The notes under the pieces: generated by a model
What the model saw: the letters and a program-made list of their open reading frames with translations, nothing else
Database searches by the model: none
What the model was told of the DNA's origin: nothing
Shown here: one piece after another, positions 17,842 through 25,330 of the stretch
Numbering within the stretch: the first letter of the stretch is position 1
How the letters are laid out: every line of letters starts with the position of its first letter
Made by a program: the position numbers and the translations under genes
Source of the DNA: an uncultured Cellulophaga sp.
GTDB lineage: Bacteria > Bacteroidota > Bacteroidia > Flavobacteriales > Flavobacteriaceae
Assembly (NCBI GenBank): GCA_947492955.1
Contig: CANLOV010000006.1
Coordinates: 1 to 64,000, forward strand
Length of the DNA: 64,000 nucleotides
Reading direction: 5' to 3'

Positions 17842-17853
17842 TCTTTTAATTTA

Positions 17854-17866
17854 CTCGATAATCGAG
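17854..17866. promoter_or_regulatory. Palindrome upstream of nadC
   Basis: A perfect inverted repeat, CTCGAT-A-ATCGAG, centred 19 bases before the nadC start. Position and symmetry suit an operator or a leader element. The binding protein is unknown. Confidence 0.4.
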
Positions 17867-17892
17867 ATTTAAATACTCTAATTCTTGTACCG

Positions 17893-17908
17893 AAATCGAT
17901 ATTGATTT
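17893..17908. promoter_or_regulatory. Second dyad between nadC and rlmH
   Basis: AAATCGATATTGATTT is a 16-base near-palindrome with one mismatched pair. It lies in the 174-base divergent region between nadC and rlmH. Confidence 0.3.
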
Positions 17909-17979
17909 TCTTTTTAATGCCTTGCGAGCTTAACCCAAGGTTATTTACTTACTGCTAATTTAGTAAAATACGATGGCAT

Positions 17980-18010
17980 TTGGAGTTTAGTAAATGACAA
18001 ATTACCTTTG
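17980..18010 (+). promoter_or_regulatory. Promoter of rlmH
   Basis: Plus-strand TTG (17980-17982), 20 bases, TACCTTTG (18003-18010). The consensus match is complete. The ATG at 18016 begins six bases after the last G, so the predicted transcript has almost no leader. Confidence 0.75.
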
Positions 18011-18015
18011 TTTTT

Positions 18016-18489
18016 ATGACAATAAAGTTGCTAGCCATTGGTAAAACCGACAATAAACAATTACAATATTTAATTTCGGAATACGAAAGTAGATTAAAAC
18101 ACTATATAAAATTTAATTTAGAACTTATTCCGGATATTAAAAATGTAAAAAACTTATCTCAAAAACAACAGAAAGAAAAAGAAGGAGAGCTTATTTTAAA
18201 AAAGCTAAACACTACAGATATTCTTGTTTTACTAGATGAAAATGGAAAACAATTTTCCTCTGTTGATTTTTCTAAATACCTGCAAAAAAAAATGAATTCT
18301 GGAATTAAGCAACTTGTTTTTGTTATTGGCGGACCTTATGGTTTTAGCGATACTGTTTACCAAAAAGCACAAGGAAAAATTAGCTTATCCAAAATGACAT
18401 TCTCTCACCAAATGATACGCTTGTTTGTTGTAGAACAACTCTATAGAGGGTTTACTATTTTAAAAAACGAACCTTATCATCATCAATAG
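18016..18489 (+). CDS. rlmH: 23S rRNA pseudouridine-1915 N3-methyltransferase
   Basis: A 157-residue SPOUT-class methyltransferase that modifies pseudouridine 1915 in helix 69 of 23S rRNA. Signatures are MTIKLLAIGKT at the N terminus, LDENGKQFSSVDF, the cofactor-binding knot FVIGGPYGFSDTVY (about 102-115), and the C-terminal HQMIRLFVVEQLYRGFTI. It ends NEPYHHQ, typical of the family. It is divergent from nadC and convergent with the serine-synthesis fusion gene. A run of seven-base repeats begins eight bases after its stop. Confidence 0.96.
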   Translation: MTIKLLAIGKTDNKQLQYLISEYESRLKHYIKFNLELIPDIKNVKNLSQKQQKEKEGELILKKLNTTDILVLLDENGKQFSSVDFSKYLQKKMNSGIKQLVFVIGGPYGFSDTVYQKAQGKISLSKMTFSHQMIRLFVVEQLYRGFTILKNEPYHHQ

Positions 18490-18496
18490 AAAATAG

Positions 18497-18548
18497 TTGA
18501 TGGTTGATGGTTGATGGTTGATGGTTGATGGTTGATGGTTGATGGTTG
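18497..18548 (+). repeat. Heptanucleotide tandem repeat (TTGATGG)7
   Basis: Seven perfect copies of TTGATGG (18497-18545) plus a partial TTG follow the rlmH stop. The array lies between two convergent genes and upstream of a terminator hairpin. It is not in a reading frame of either neighbour. Perfect short repeats of this kind change length easily by slippage. Confidence 0.95.
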
Positions 18549-18567
18549 TAATTTACTTTATAAAACA

Positions 18568-18593
18568 CAAAAACCAGCTTAAAGCTGGTTTTT
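18568..18593. terminator. Bidirectional terminator, rlmH / serine gene
   Basis: AAAACCAGCTT and AAGCTGGTTTT form a long stem with almost no loop, with A-rich and T-rich flanks, between two convergent genes. It suits termination of both. Confidence 0.85.
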
Positions 18594-18618
18594 ATTATGA
18601 TAATTAAGTACTAACAAA

Positions 18619-20511
18619 CTAGTATAATACTCTAAACTTTATTGTATTCTCTATACTTCTAAGTTTTTCTATAACTTCTTTGTTATAACCTTCTTCTAAA
18701 TCTACTATTACATAACCAACTTCGTTATCCGTAGATAAATACTGACCTAATATATTTATTTTATATTCTGCTAGCACTTTGTTTATTTCTGCCATTATAC
18801 CTGGTACATTCTCGTGTATATGCAAGAAACGGTGCGCATTATTTTGTTTTGGCAATCTTATATTAGGGAAATTTACAGAGTCTACTGTATTTCCAGAATT
18901 CATATACTCAACAATTTTATTAGGTACAAAATCTGCAATATTACGTTGCGCTTCTTCTGTACTTCCTCCAATATGTGGCGTTAAAATTACATTTTTAAGG
19001 CCTTGTAATTCTGTATAAAACTCTCCGTTTGCTCTTGGCTCTTCCGGGTAAACATCTACAGCTGCTCCTCCTAATTTACCACTCTTTAATGCATTTGCTA
19101 ATGCTGTAATATCTATATGAAAACCTCTTGCTAAGTTTATTAATAAAGCACCATCTTTCATTTGGCTAATTTCTTTTTCACCAATAAAATTTAGGTTTGC
19201 TTTATTATCATCTATATGTAATGTTACTACATCAGAAATATTTAACAACTCTTCTAACGTATTACATTTGTTAGCGTTACCTAATGCTAATTGATCATCT
19301 AAATCATAATAATAAACAATCATACCCATAGACTCTGCTAATACAGATAATTGCTTACCTATATTACCATATCCTACAATACCTAGGTTTTTACCTCTAA
19401 TTTCTCTAGAATTAGCCGCTGTTTTTTGCCATTCCCCGTTATGAATTTCTGTACTACGTGGAAATATGCTACGCATAAGCATAATAATTTCTCCTATAGC
19501 TAATTCTACTACGGAACGCGTATTACTATATGGAGCATTAAAAGCAACAACTCCTTTAGCCTTACAAGCTTTTAAATCTATCTGAGTAGTCCCGATACAA
19601 AATGCACCTACTATCATTAATTTATCAGCAGCGTCTAATACTTTCTGAGTTACTTGTGTTTTAGACCTAATTCCTAAAACGTGTACTCCTTTTATTTTCT
19701 CTATAAGATCTTCTTCAGACAAACTATGCTTTAGCAACTCTACTGAAAACCCTTCTTCTGTAAGGTTTTTAACAGCATCTGCATGCACGTTTTCTAATAA
19801 TAAAATCTTAATTCTGTTTTTTGGGTAAGATACTTTTCTTGGCAAATCGTTCACAAATAAAAATTCATCTAAGTTAGGTGTCACAAAATCCGCATTCTTA
19901 GTGGCTTTGTCTCTAGAAACATTTTCTGTATAAGCAAAAAACTTATCTGCTATACCTGCTTCTCTCATTACATAATCACTATAACCGTCTCCTATGACTT
20001 GTACTTCACCTTCAAGATTTAAATCTTTTAGGCACTGTATTTTTCCGTTATGAGAAGACAATACATTTGTCTCATCAAAACCTATTATCTTTCCTTCTTC
20101 ATCAAATTTAAAAGTATTTGCATATACTCTGTCTGAAGGAATATTGTATTCTTTTACAATTGGATCTATAAATTCTTTAAAACCACAAGATATTACATAA
20201 ATATCATCCGCATAATTTAGAAAGAAATCTTTATTAGCTTCTATAGATGTAGATATTTTAGTACGCAACTCTGCTATTAAAGGCTTTAAATCATCTTTAT
20301 GAGCTCCTAATAACGCTACTCTTTTCTCTAAAGATTCTGTAAAGGAAATATCGCCATCTATACCAAGATTAGTAATATCTTGAATTTTCTGAATTACTTC
20401 ATCTTTATTCGCCTTTCCCTTTAAAGTGATCTCTGCTAATACATCTAGCGCCTCTACTTTAGTTAATGTACTATCAAAATCGAAAACGTATTTTCTTCCC
20501 ACTTCAACCAT
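18619..20511 (-). CDS. serA: Fused HAD phosphatase / D-3-phosphoglycerate dehydrogenase
   Basis: A 630-residue fusion of two serine-pathway modules. Residues 1-220 are a haloacid-dehalogenase phosphatase like SerB, with D11 and D13 in DFDST, S109 in ISCGF, K157, and D175/D179 in GDGYSD; all key residues are present. Residues ~232-545 are phosphoglycerate dehydrogenase, with GYGNIG (380-385), catalytic R462, the acidic pair E490-E491 and H513 in PHIGGST. The last ~70 residues are an ACT domain for feedback control by serine. It may catalyse the first and last steps of serine synthesis. A TATCTTTG promoter box lies 22 bases upstream. Confidence 0.92.
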   Translation of the reverse strand: MVEVGRKYVFDFDSTLTKVEALDVLAEITLKGKANKDEVIQKIQDITNLGIDGDISFTESLEKRVALLGAHKDDLKPLIAELRTKISTSIEANKDFFLNYADDIYVISCGFKEFIDPIVKEYNIPSDRVYANTFKFDEEGKIIGFDETNVLSSHNGKIQCLKDLNLEGEVQVIGDGYSDYVMREAGIADKFFAYTENVSRDKATKNADFVTPNLDEFLFVNDLPRKVSYPKNRIKILLLENVHADAVKNLTEEGFSVELLKHSLSEEDLIEKIKGVHVLGIRSKTQVTQKVLDAADKLMIVGAFCIGTTQIDLKACKAKGVVAFNAPYSNTRSVVELAIGEIIMLMRSIFPRSTEIHNGEWQKTAANSREIRGKNLGIVGYGNIGKQLSVLAESMGMIVYYYDLDDQLALGNANKCNTLEELLNISDVVTLHIDDNKANLNFIGEKEISQMKDGALLINLARGFHIDITALANALKSGKLGGAAVDVYPEEPRANGEFYTELQGLKNVILTPHIGGSTEEAQRNIADFVPNKIVEYMNSGNTVDSVNFPNIRLPKQNNAHRFLHIHENVPGIMAEINKVLAEYKINILGQYLSTDNEVGYVIVDLEEGYNKEVIEKLRSIENTIKFRVLY

Positions 20512-20532
20512 TTCTCATAAAAATTAAAGGCA

Positions 20533-20540
20533 CAAAGATA
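20533..20540 (-). promoter_or_regulatory. -7 box of the serA fusion gene
   Basis: Minus-strand TATCTTTG matches TAnnTTTG, 22 bases before the start. No clear TTG is seen at the right distance. Confidence 0.45.
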
Positions 20541-20642
20541 AAATTAATTTTATTCTATTAAGTGTGTTTTTTTGAAAAATAATATTAGAATTAAAATCAC
20601 ATAAAAATATCATTAACACAGCATTGCATTTATACTATTTTA

Positions 20643-21095
20643 TTAAAACCATCTTCTTACTTGCTTGCAATACATTTTATAAGATGTTCCAAAAATTTGA
20701 CCTAAAGCCTTTTCTTCTGGTATAATCTGATTAAGGTTCATATAAGACACAAAACCCGTTATTAAAAATATATTAAATGCATTTCTTAAATACAAAGCAA
20801 GGGAAATTAATAAAACCAGCATTGCTAAATACATTGGGTTTCTTGTATAACTGTACAAACCGTTTGTAATTAATTTCTCTGTATTAAATGGTTTTTGTGG
20901 GTTTATAGTTGTTTTTACATATACAAACTGAAATAACGCAAACACTCCTATTAACAGCCCTAATGTAATTAAAGCAATAATTAAAAAAGAGTTACCAAAA
21001 AACGCAAAACTTCCTATTGGTAAATATTTGGCTAACAAATACATTAGACCAGAAAAAATTATAAATACTAATGCAGGGGGAATTTTTAATCTCAT
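20643..21095 (-). CDS. Isoprenylcysteine carboxylmethyltransferase-like membrane protein
   Basis: A 150-residue membrane protein of the ICMT/PEMT methyltransferase superfamily. It has about four transmembrane helices. The C-terminal half shows the family's cofactor-binding signature: NGLYSYTRNPMYLAMLV (about 88-104) and later PEEKALGQIFGTSYKMYCKQVRRWF with the conserved glutamates. The bacterial substrate is usually unknown; it may methylate a lipid or an isoprenoid. It stands alone, apart from a possible 33-residue reading frame 50 bases upstream. Confidence 0.82.
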   Translation of the reverse strand: MRLKIPPALVFIIFSGLMYLLAKYLPIGSFAFFGNSFLIIALITLGLLIGVFALFQFVYVKTTINPQKPFNTEKLITNGLYSYTRNPMYLAMLVLLISLALYLRNAFNIFLITGFVSYMNLNQIIPEEKALGQIFGTSYKMYCKQVRRWF

Positions 21096-21535
21096 TTATT
21101 TTATGAAACTGATTATAATTCTTTATGAAATTTTAAATTAAAGAATTACGATTTTTTTGTTTTCTTTAAAGATTTTTTAGCCATAAAAATCTTAAAAAGA
21201 AAAAATAGCATAATAAAAATCCAAATAAAAAATAAAAAGTATCCCATAGGTTATTTTAATGTTTATGTAAACTACTAAATCGGTAAATTATTTTACTTAT
21301 TCTTGTAATACTTGGGGCATTTTAATTAAGTAATTAATACACATTATCTATAAAAATAAGCATTTCAACAGATAAACTCAAAAAAAATGTTAAATTTTAG
21401 TGAATTTTTTTACCAAACTAGAAATACATTAAATTAAATAAAAAAATACTTATTAAGTTGTAAGATAAAACTGGTTTTAAATTTCTAATGAAATAATATC
21501 TTATTTTTAAACTTAGTAACTCTTTAAACTATACA
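21096..21535. other. AT-rich intergenic region
   Basis: A stretch of 440 bases between two divergent genes, almost entirely A and T. It holds one plausible small reading frame (21146-21247, minus) and a weak promoter-like pair for the LETM1-related gene: TTG at 21458-21460 and TAAATTTC at 21478-21485, with 17 bases between. I see no RNA gene or strong hairpin. Confidence 0.6.
21146..21247 (-). CDS. Possible 33-residue membrane peptide
   Basis: A short frame from an ATG at 21247 to TAA at 21146. It encodes MGYFLFFIWIFIMLFFLFK and then a basic tail ending AKKSLKKTKKS. That is one transmembrane helix with a positively charged cytoplasmic end, a common plan for small bacterial membrane proteins. 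It is 50 bases before the methyltransferase gene on the same strand and could be cotranscribed. No ribosome binding site or strong promoter is visible, and AT-rich DNA yields hydrophobic frames by chance, so this is only a candidate. Confidence 0.35.
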   Translation of the reverse strand: MGYFLFFIWIFIMLFFLFKIFMAKKSLKKTKKS

Positions 21536-22714
21536 ATGAACCCATCTGCCATTGGTTGGATTGATAAATTTCATTTTCTTTTAAAAGAAAATGAAATTGC
21601 ATATTCAGACTTTACATCTTTGTATGTAGATTTAAAAAAGCATGGATTTGTTTATGGTATTAATGTTGCTATTCCTGAATTTATTATCACAGAACATATT
21701 TCTTCTGAAGATGAAAAAGCTAAAATAAACTTACTAACCGCTCTTTACTATACCTATTACATAGAGAAAAGAGATAATAATTTTGACAACTTCATAAAGC
21801 ATGCTCTTCTTTTTTACCAATCATTAGAGACCAGTAATACTTCTTTCTTTTCTAGCTTAATTAAAGAAAAAAAGATTTCTCATCAACTTGAAAAAATTAT
21901 AAACTCCAGAATTTATATTGATGATAATATTATTAGTAAAAACTTAAATTATACTATTAACTCTCTACTATTTGTAGACATATTAGCTTTTAGAAAATAT
22001 TTAATTAATGCTCTAGACATAAAATACCAAGCGCAAAGAATTGAATCTTTTATCATAAATATGATACAACAGACATTAGAGTTAAAAAATGAAACTAGTG
22101 ATAGCAAAAAATTAGCGCAATTATTTTATTCATCGGTAACATACCTAGAAGAAAATAACTTTACAAGTGGTAATTCTTATGATAAGATAAATAGTAATTT
22201 TTCTTCTATAGAAAAACAATATTTTTTAGATATATTTTGTTTAACTATTTGGGAAGAAAATATGTTTAAAAAAATAGATTCTAGATTATTATTTTACACA
22301 AAAAACAACTTAAATTTTAGTAAAAAAACAACTCAAAATTCTTTAGAAGAAATTGCTTTTTTTATTACGCAAAACTTCGATAAAATTCCTCATTTAAAAG
22401 ACTCTAATTTCACCATTAAACTATACGAAGGTTTATCTAAAAAAGTAAATAAATTAATTTTAAGAAATAGCAAAAGATTAAAAAAAGAACTTAACGAAAG
22501 TAAAGAATTAGTATCCCTTATTTCTAAATCTACAATGAAAAATTTAACAGTAGAAGAAAGAGATAAAGTACAGAAACAACTCCTAGATATCTTTAAAACT
22601 ATTCCTTCTTTAGCTATATTTATATTACCCGGTGGCGCAATTTTATTGCCTATATTTATTAAATTAATTCCAAAATTACTACCTTCAGCTTTTGATGATA
22701 ATCGAATAGATTAA
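21536..22714 (+). CDS. LETM1-related biofilm-associated protein
   Basis: A 392-residue protein. Most of it is helical and soluble-looking without recognised motifs. The last ~60 residues resemble the LETM1 core: LTVEERDKVQKQLLDIFKTI, then a proline-rich hydrophobic helix IFILPGGAILLPIFIK and LIPKLLPSAF. In mitochondria LETM1 is an ion-exchange protein, but here only this short motif is shared. Homologues in Flavobacteriia carry this name because of a link to biofilm formation; I recall that annotation and cannot verify it. It is monocistronic and divergent from the methyltransferase. Confidence 0.78.
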   Translation: MNPSAIGWIDKFHFLLKENEIAYSDFTSLYVDLKKHGFVYGINVAIPEFIITEHISSEDEKAKINLLTALYYTYYIEKRDNNFDNFIKHALLFYQSLETSNTSFFSSLIKEKKISHQLEKIINSRIYIDDNIISKNLNYTINSLLFVDILAFRKYLINALDIKYQAQRIESFIINMIQQTLELKNETSDSKKLAQLFYSSVTYLEENNFTSGNSYDKINSNFSSIEKQYFLDIFCLTIWEENMFKKIDSRLLFYTKNNLNFSKKTTQNSLEEIAFFITQNFDKIPHLKDSNFTIKLYEGLSKKVNKLILRNSKRLKKELNESKELVSLISKSTMKNLTVEERDKVQKQLLDIFKTIPSLAIFILPGGAILLPIFIKLIPKLLPSAFDDNRID

Positions 22715-22728
22715 AAGCTTTTTTAAAG

Positions 22729-22759
22729 TAAAAAAACAACTATAAGAAAAACTTATAGT
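22729..22759 (-). terminator. Terminator of the kinase/2TM/LytTR operon
   Basis: Minus-strand ACTATAAG, five-base loop, CTTATAGT (22739-22759), then TGTTTTTTT (22730-22738). It follows the LytTR regulator stop at 22798 by about 40 bases. Confidence 0.75.
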
Positions 22760-22797
22760 ACACCCTTAAAAAACACAAAATCAGATATTTTAAAGAT

Positions 22798-23553
22798 TTA
22801 ACTTAACCAAAGCTTAAAGTCTTTTACTCGTTCTCTACTAACAATTATTTCTTGCTCATTAAAACTATTTAACTTAATTTTTAAACGAGAATTCGTATAA
22901 GACACTATATCTTTTATACTATTTACATTCACATAAAACTTTCTACTTACTCTAAAAAAAGTTTTTGGCGATAATTCTGTTTCTAAATTTTCTAAGGTAG
23001 TTTCTAACAGGTAATTTCTACCATCTTTTGTTGCTGCATAAGTTCCTTTATTTTCGCTATAAAAACACTCTACCTCATCTGCATTTATAATTTTTAAATG
23101 CTGCCCTACTTTAGCTGTAAATCTTTTTTTGTACTCTCTTTCTACAGGGTTTACTAACAGCTTTTTTATGTCTTCGAAATCTAGAGATAATTGCTTTTTT
23201 TGCGGCTTTAATAATTGGTATTTTTTCACTGCTTTTTCTAGATCTTCATCATCAATTGGTTTTAACAAATAATCGATACTATTTAACTTAAATGCTTGGA
23301 GTGCATACTCATCATAAGCCGTTGTAAAAATGATAGCTGAATGCACCTCTACAACATCAAAAATTTCAAATGAAAGTCCGTCTGATAATTGAATATCTAA
23401 AAATATTAAATCTGGATGTTCATTGTTTTGAAACCAATTAATAGATTCTTCTACAGAATGCAACATGGTTGAAACTTCTACATTTAAATCTGCCAAAAGA
23501 CGACTTAGACGTCTTGCTGCAGGTTTTTCATCTTCTATAATTATTACGTTCAT
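22798..23553 (-). CDS. LytTR response regulator of the 2TM operon
   Basis: A 251-residue regulator: receiver domain (1-120) with acidic E7-D8, phospho-acceptor D53 in LIFLDIQLSDG and the lysine of DYLLKPIDD, then a LytTR DNA-binding domain (about 150-250) with FFRVSRKFYVNVNSI and IIVSRERVKDFKLWL. It is the last gene of an operon that begins with a LytS-type kinase (25331-26674) and contains five small 2TM-domain genes. The kinase is the obvious partner. It starts 24 bases after the last 2TM gene and is followed by a terminator. Target genes are unknown; such systems often regulate their own operon. Confidence 0.94.
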   Translation of the reverse strand: MNVIIIEDEKPAARRLSRLLADLNVEVSTMLHSVEESINWFQNNEHPDLIFLDIQLSDGLSFEIFDVVEVHSAIIFTTAYDEYALQAFKLNSIDYLLKPIDDEDLEKAVKKYQLLKPQKKQLSLDFEDIKKLLVNPVEREYKKRFTAKVGQHLKIINADEVECFYSENKGTYAATKDGRNYLLETTLENLETELSPKTFFRVSRKFYVNVNSIKDIVSYTNSRLKIKLNSFNEQEIIVSRERVKDFKLWLS

Positions 23554-23577
23554 AACTTAATAATAAATTGCTATTAG

Positions 23578-23910
23578 TTAATCTAATTTGTTTATATATT
23601 TCTGTATTTGTTTTTCTTCCCATTTTTTAATGAAAGGTATTTTAAATACACACAAAGCATGGAAAAAAACTGCTATCCCCCAAAAAATTTGAGTGCCGAA
23701 TAAATTCCAATTTATCCATTTTACAAGCTCTATATTATTTAAAATTTTGGGGCTAATAATGTTTATAAACAATATATCCTTGGCACTTAAAATATATAAT
23801 ACAATAGAACAAATTATATAAATAATTAAATGATTATAAAACCATTTAAGCTCTTTTATCCTTTTTTGAGCTCTTACATTTTTCTCTGATTGTTTACTAT
23901 TTAACTCCAT
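23578..23910 (-). CDS. 2TM-domain protein 5
   Basis: A 110-residue membrane protein with the 2TM domain: an amphipathic start (RAQKRIKELKWFYNHL), two transmembrane helices (about 28-48 and 68-90), then HALCVFKIPFIKKWEEKQIQKYI. The ATG at 23910 is chosen because it overlaps the preceding stop (TAATG); an in-frame TTG nine bases further upstream is less likely. It has the W-E pair and the histidine after helix 2 seen in most copies. Fifth and last of a tandem set. The biochemical role of the domain is unknown. Confidence 0.88.
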   Translation of the reverse strand: MELNSKQSEKNVRAQKRIKELKWFYNHLIIYIICSIVLYILSAKDILFINIISPKILNNIELVKWINWNLFGTQIFWGIAVFFHALCVFKIPFIKKWEEKQIQKYINKLD

Positions 23911-24224
23911 TACCCCCAAATTGTTTGCTCTGTATCCTCTTCTAGAATCTCACGAACTTTTTTCCTTTCCCATTTTTCTATATAATCTATTTTTCTACAA
24001 AAAAGTTGCATCCCTTTAGCAGAGAAAAAAACCCACCATAATACTGGCCCCATTAACAAAACATGAAAAATAAAATTAGACACTTCTGCATCCTTACTTA
24101 ATAAATAAGTAATACATAACATTACTATTGTGGCTACAATATTAATAGGTATCGTTTTATACCAATTTTTAATTGCTATTACTCTCTCTTTTGCTTTATA
24201 TTTTCTGCTCTCTATTTTATCCAT
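23910..24224 (-). CDS. 2TM-domain protein 4
   Basis: A 104-residue member of the tandem set. The N-terminal KYKAKERVIAIKNWYKT is followed by two transmembrane helices and a C-terminal IEKWERKKVREILEED. It is the most divergent copy: it has a longer segment before the W-E pair and lacks the histidine that follows helix 2 in the others (AKGMQLF instead). The ATG at 24224 overlaps the end of the preceding gene by eight bases; a TTG at 24230 is possible. Its own stop overlaps the next start. Confidence 0.85.
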   Translation of the reverse strand: MDKIESRKYKAKERVIAIKNWYKTIPINIVATIVMLCITYLLSKDAEVSNFIFHVLLMGPVLWWVFFSAKGMQLFCRKIDYIEKWERKKVREILEEDTEQTIWG

Positions 24225-24558
24225 TACCAATAGTTTCCTCTGCGCTCGCTTCCTTTTCCATATATTTTTTAATCTGTCGTTTTTCCCAGTCTTTTACAAA
24301 CAAAGGATTACTTCCAAATACCCATAGCCCATGTATTATTAAACCTATTGCCCATAATATTAAGTTCCAGTGTATCCAATTAAAAAACTCTGGATGCTTT
24401 AAAATTTCTATATCATATTCTATTAAAGACATGCTAATTTTAAACACTAATAATGGTATGTTTATTATTAAATAAACCAATACATGATTGTAAAAGCTTT
24501 TAATACATTTTACTCTTTTATATGCCTTATTATATATTGTTTTTTGTTTACTTTCCAA
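24217..24558 (-). CDS. 2TM-domain protein 3 (TTG start)
   Basis: A 113-residue 2TM protein. YNKAYKRVKCIKSFYNHVLVY leads into helix 1, then a loop with FFNWIHWNLILW and helix 2, then HGLWVFGSNPLFVKDWEKRQ and KKYMEKEA. No in-frame ATG precedes the domain, so it appears to start at TTG 24558, 10 bases after the previous stop. It has all conserved positions of the family. Confidence 0.87.
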   Translation of the reverse strand: MESKQKTIYNKAYKRVKCIKSFYNHVLVYLIINIPLLVFKISMSLIEYDIEILKHPEFFNWIHWNLILWAIGLIIHGLWVFGSNPLFVKDWEKRQIKKYMEKEASAEETIGNG

Positions 24559-24568
24559 ACCAAGTATT

Positions 24569-24910
24569 TTATGATTTATATTTTTCCTCTACCCTTGCTT
24601 CTTCTTCCATATACTTTTTAATCTGTTGTTCTTCCCAATCTTTATTAAAGAAGAGATTAAAAGAAAATACTTTAGCAGCATGGCCTATAACACCTATACC
24701 CCAAAAAAACCATATTGCAAACGTAGAAAAATCCCAAAACGCTTCTAAAAATGTTTCTCCGTTATTTATATTACTTACTATTTTAGCTATGGATATAAAT
24801 AAGTTTACAACTACATACACCATTAAGTGATGGTAAAAATCTTTAAGCTCTTTAAGCTTTTGTTCGGCTCTACGTTGTTTGTCTAATATATTATCTTTCA
24901 TTAGTTCCAT
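24569..24910 (-). CDS. 2TM-domain protein 2
   Basis: A 113-residue 2TM protein: RAEQKLKELKDFYHHLMVYV, two helices with TFAIWFFWGIGVIGHA at the second, then KVFSFNLFFNKDWEEQQIKK and YMEEEA. Two starts are possible: the ATG at 24910, overlapping the previous gene by ten bases, or the ATG at 24901 that overlaps its stop codon (TAATG), the arrangement used by copy 5. Translational coupling is likely either way. Confidence 0.88.
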   Translation of the reverse strand: MELMKDNILDKQRRAEQKLKELKDFYHHLMVYVVVNLFISIAKIVSNINNGETFLEAFWDFSTFAIWFFWGIGVIGHAAKVFSFNLFFNKDWEEQQIKKYMEEEARVEEKYKS

Positions 24911-25203
24911 CTGTTATTTTTAGTATCATCCTTCATCAATTCATCTATCTTACGTTTTTCCCAGTTCTTCCCAAAGAAAAAATCATATCCAAAAAGTTTC
25001 ATTGCTCTAAAAATTGTCTTTATAGAAATCCCTAACACCACCCATAAAAACCATGGATAACGCCATTCATTTGTTACATAGTTAATAACTGCTGTTAGTA
25101 TAATAGTAAAAATTCCTCCCATTAAAACGGTATAGAATTTTTTAATATCGTTTACTCGTTCCTTTGCTCTATTATATTTATCCTCTTTTTTTATATCTTC
25201 CAT
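24901..25203 (-). CDS. 2TM-domain protein 1
   Basis: A 100-residue 2TM protein, the first of the tandem set after the kinase. It shows YNRAKERVNDIKKFYTVL, two transmembrane helices, and MKLFGYDFFFGKNWEKRKID with ELMKDD. It lacks the histidine after helix 2 (FRAMKLF). It is separated from the kinase gene by 127 AT-rich bases, in which I find no consensus promoter, so read-through from the kinase is likely. Confidence 0.87.
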   Translation of the reverse strand: MEDIKKEDKYNRAKERVNDIKKFYTVLMGGIFTIILTAVINYVTNEWRYPWFLWVVLGISIKTIFRAMKLFGYDFFFGKNWEKRKIDELMKDDTKNNRWN

Positions 25204-25330
25204 TTGTTTTTGTTTTTAATACTATACTGCTAATTTCTGCATTAAAAGCTGTTTTAAAAAAGGTTACATACCCAATCGTTGATTTATTGGTATGAGCTGT
25301 AATTTTATATTGAATAGACAAAAAACACAA

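Noticed and set aside
18497..18548. The heptamer array as a CRISPR or a coding repeat
   Set aside because: There are no spacers between units and no reading frame of a neighbouring gene passes through it.
24130..24830. Hydrophobic plus-strand frames opposite the 2TM genes
   Set aside because: They are the reverse reading of transmembrane codons (Lys and Phe codons are complementary). The minus-strand frames have conserved 2TM motifs in every copy.
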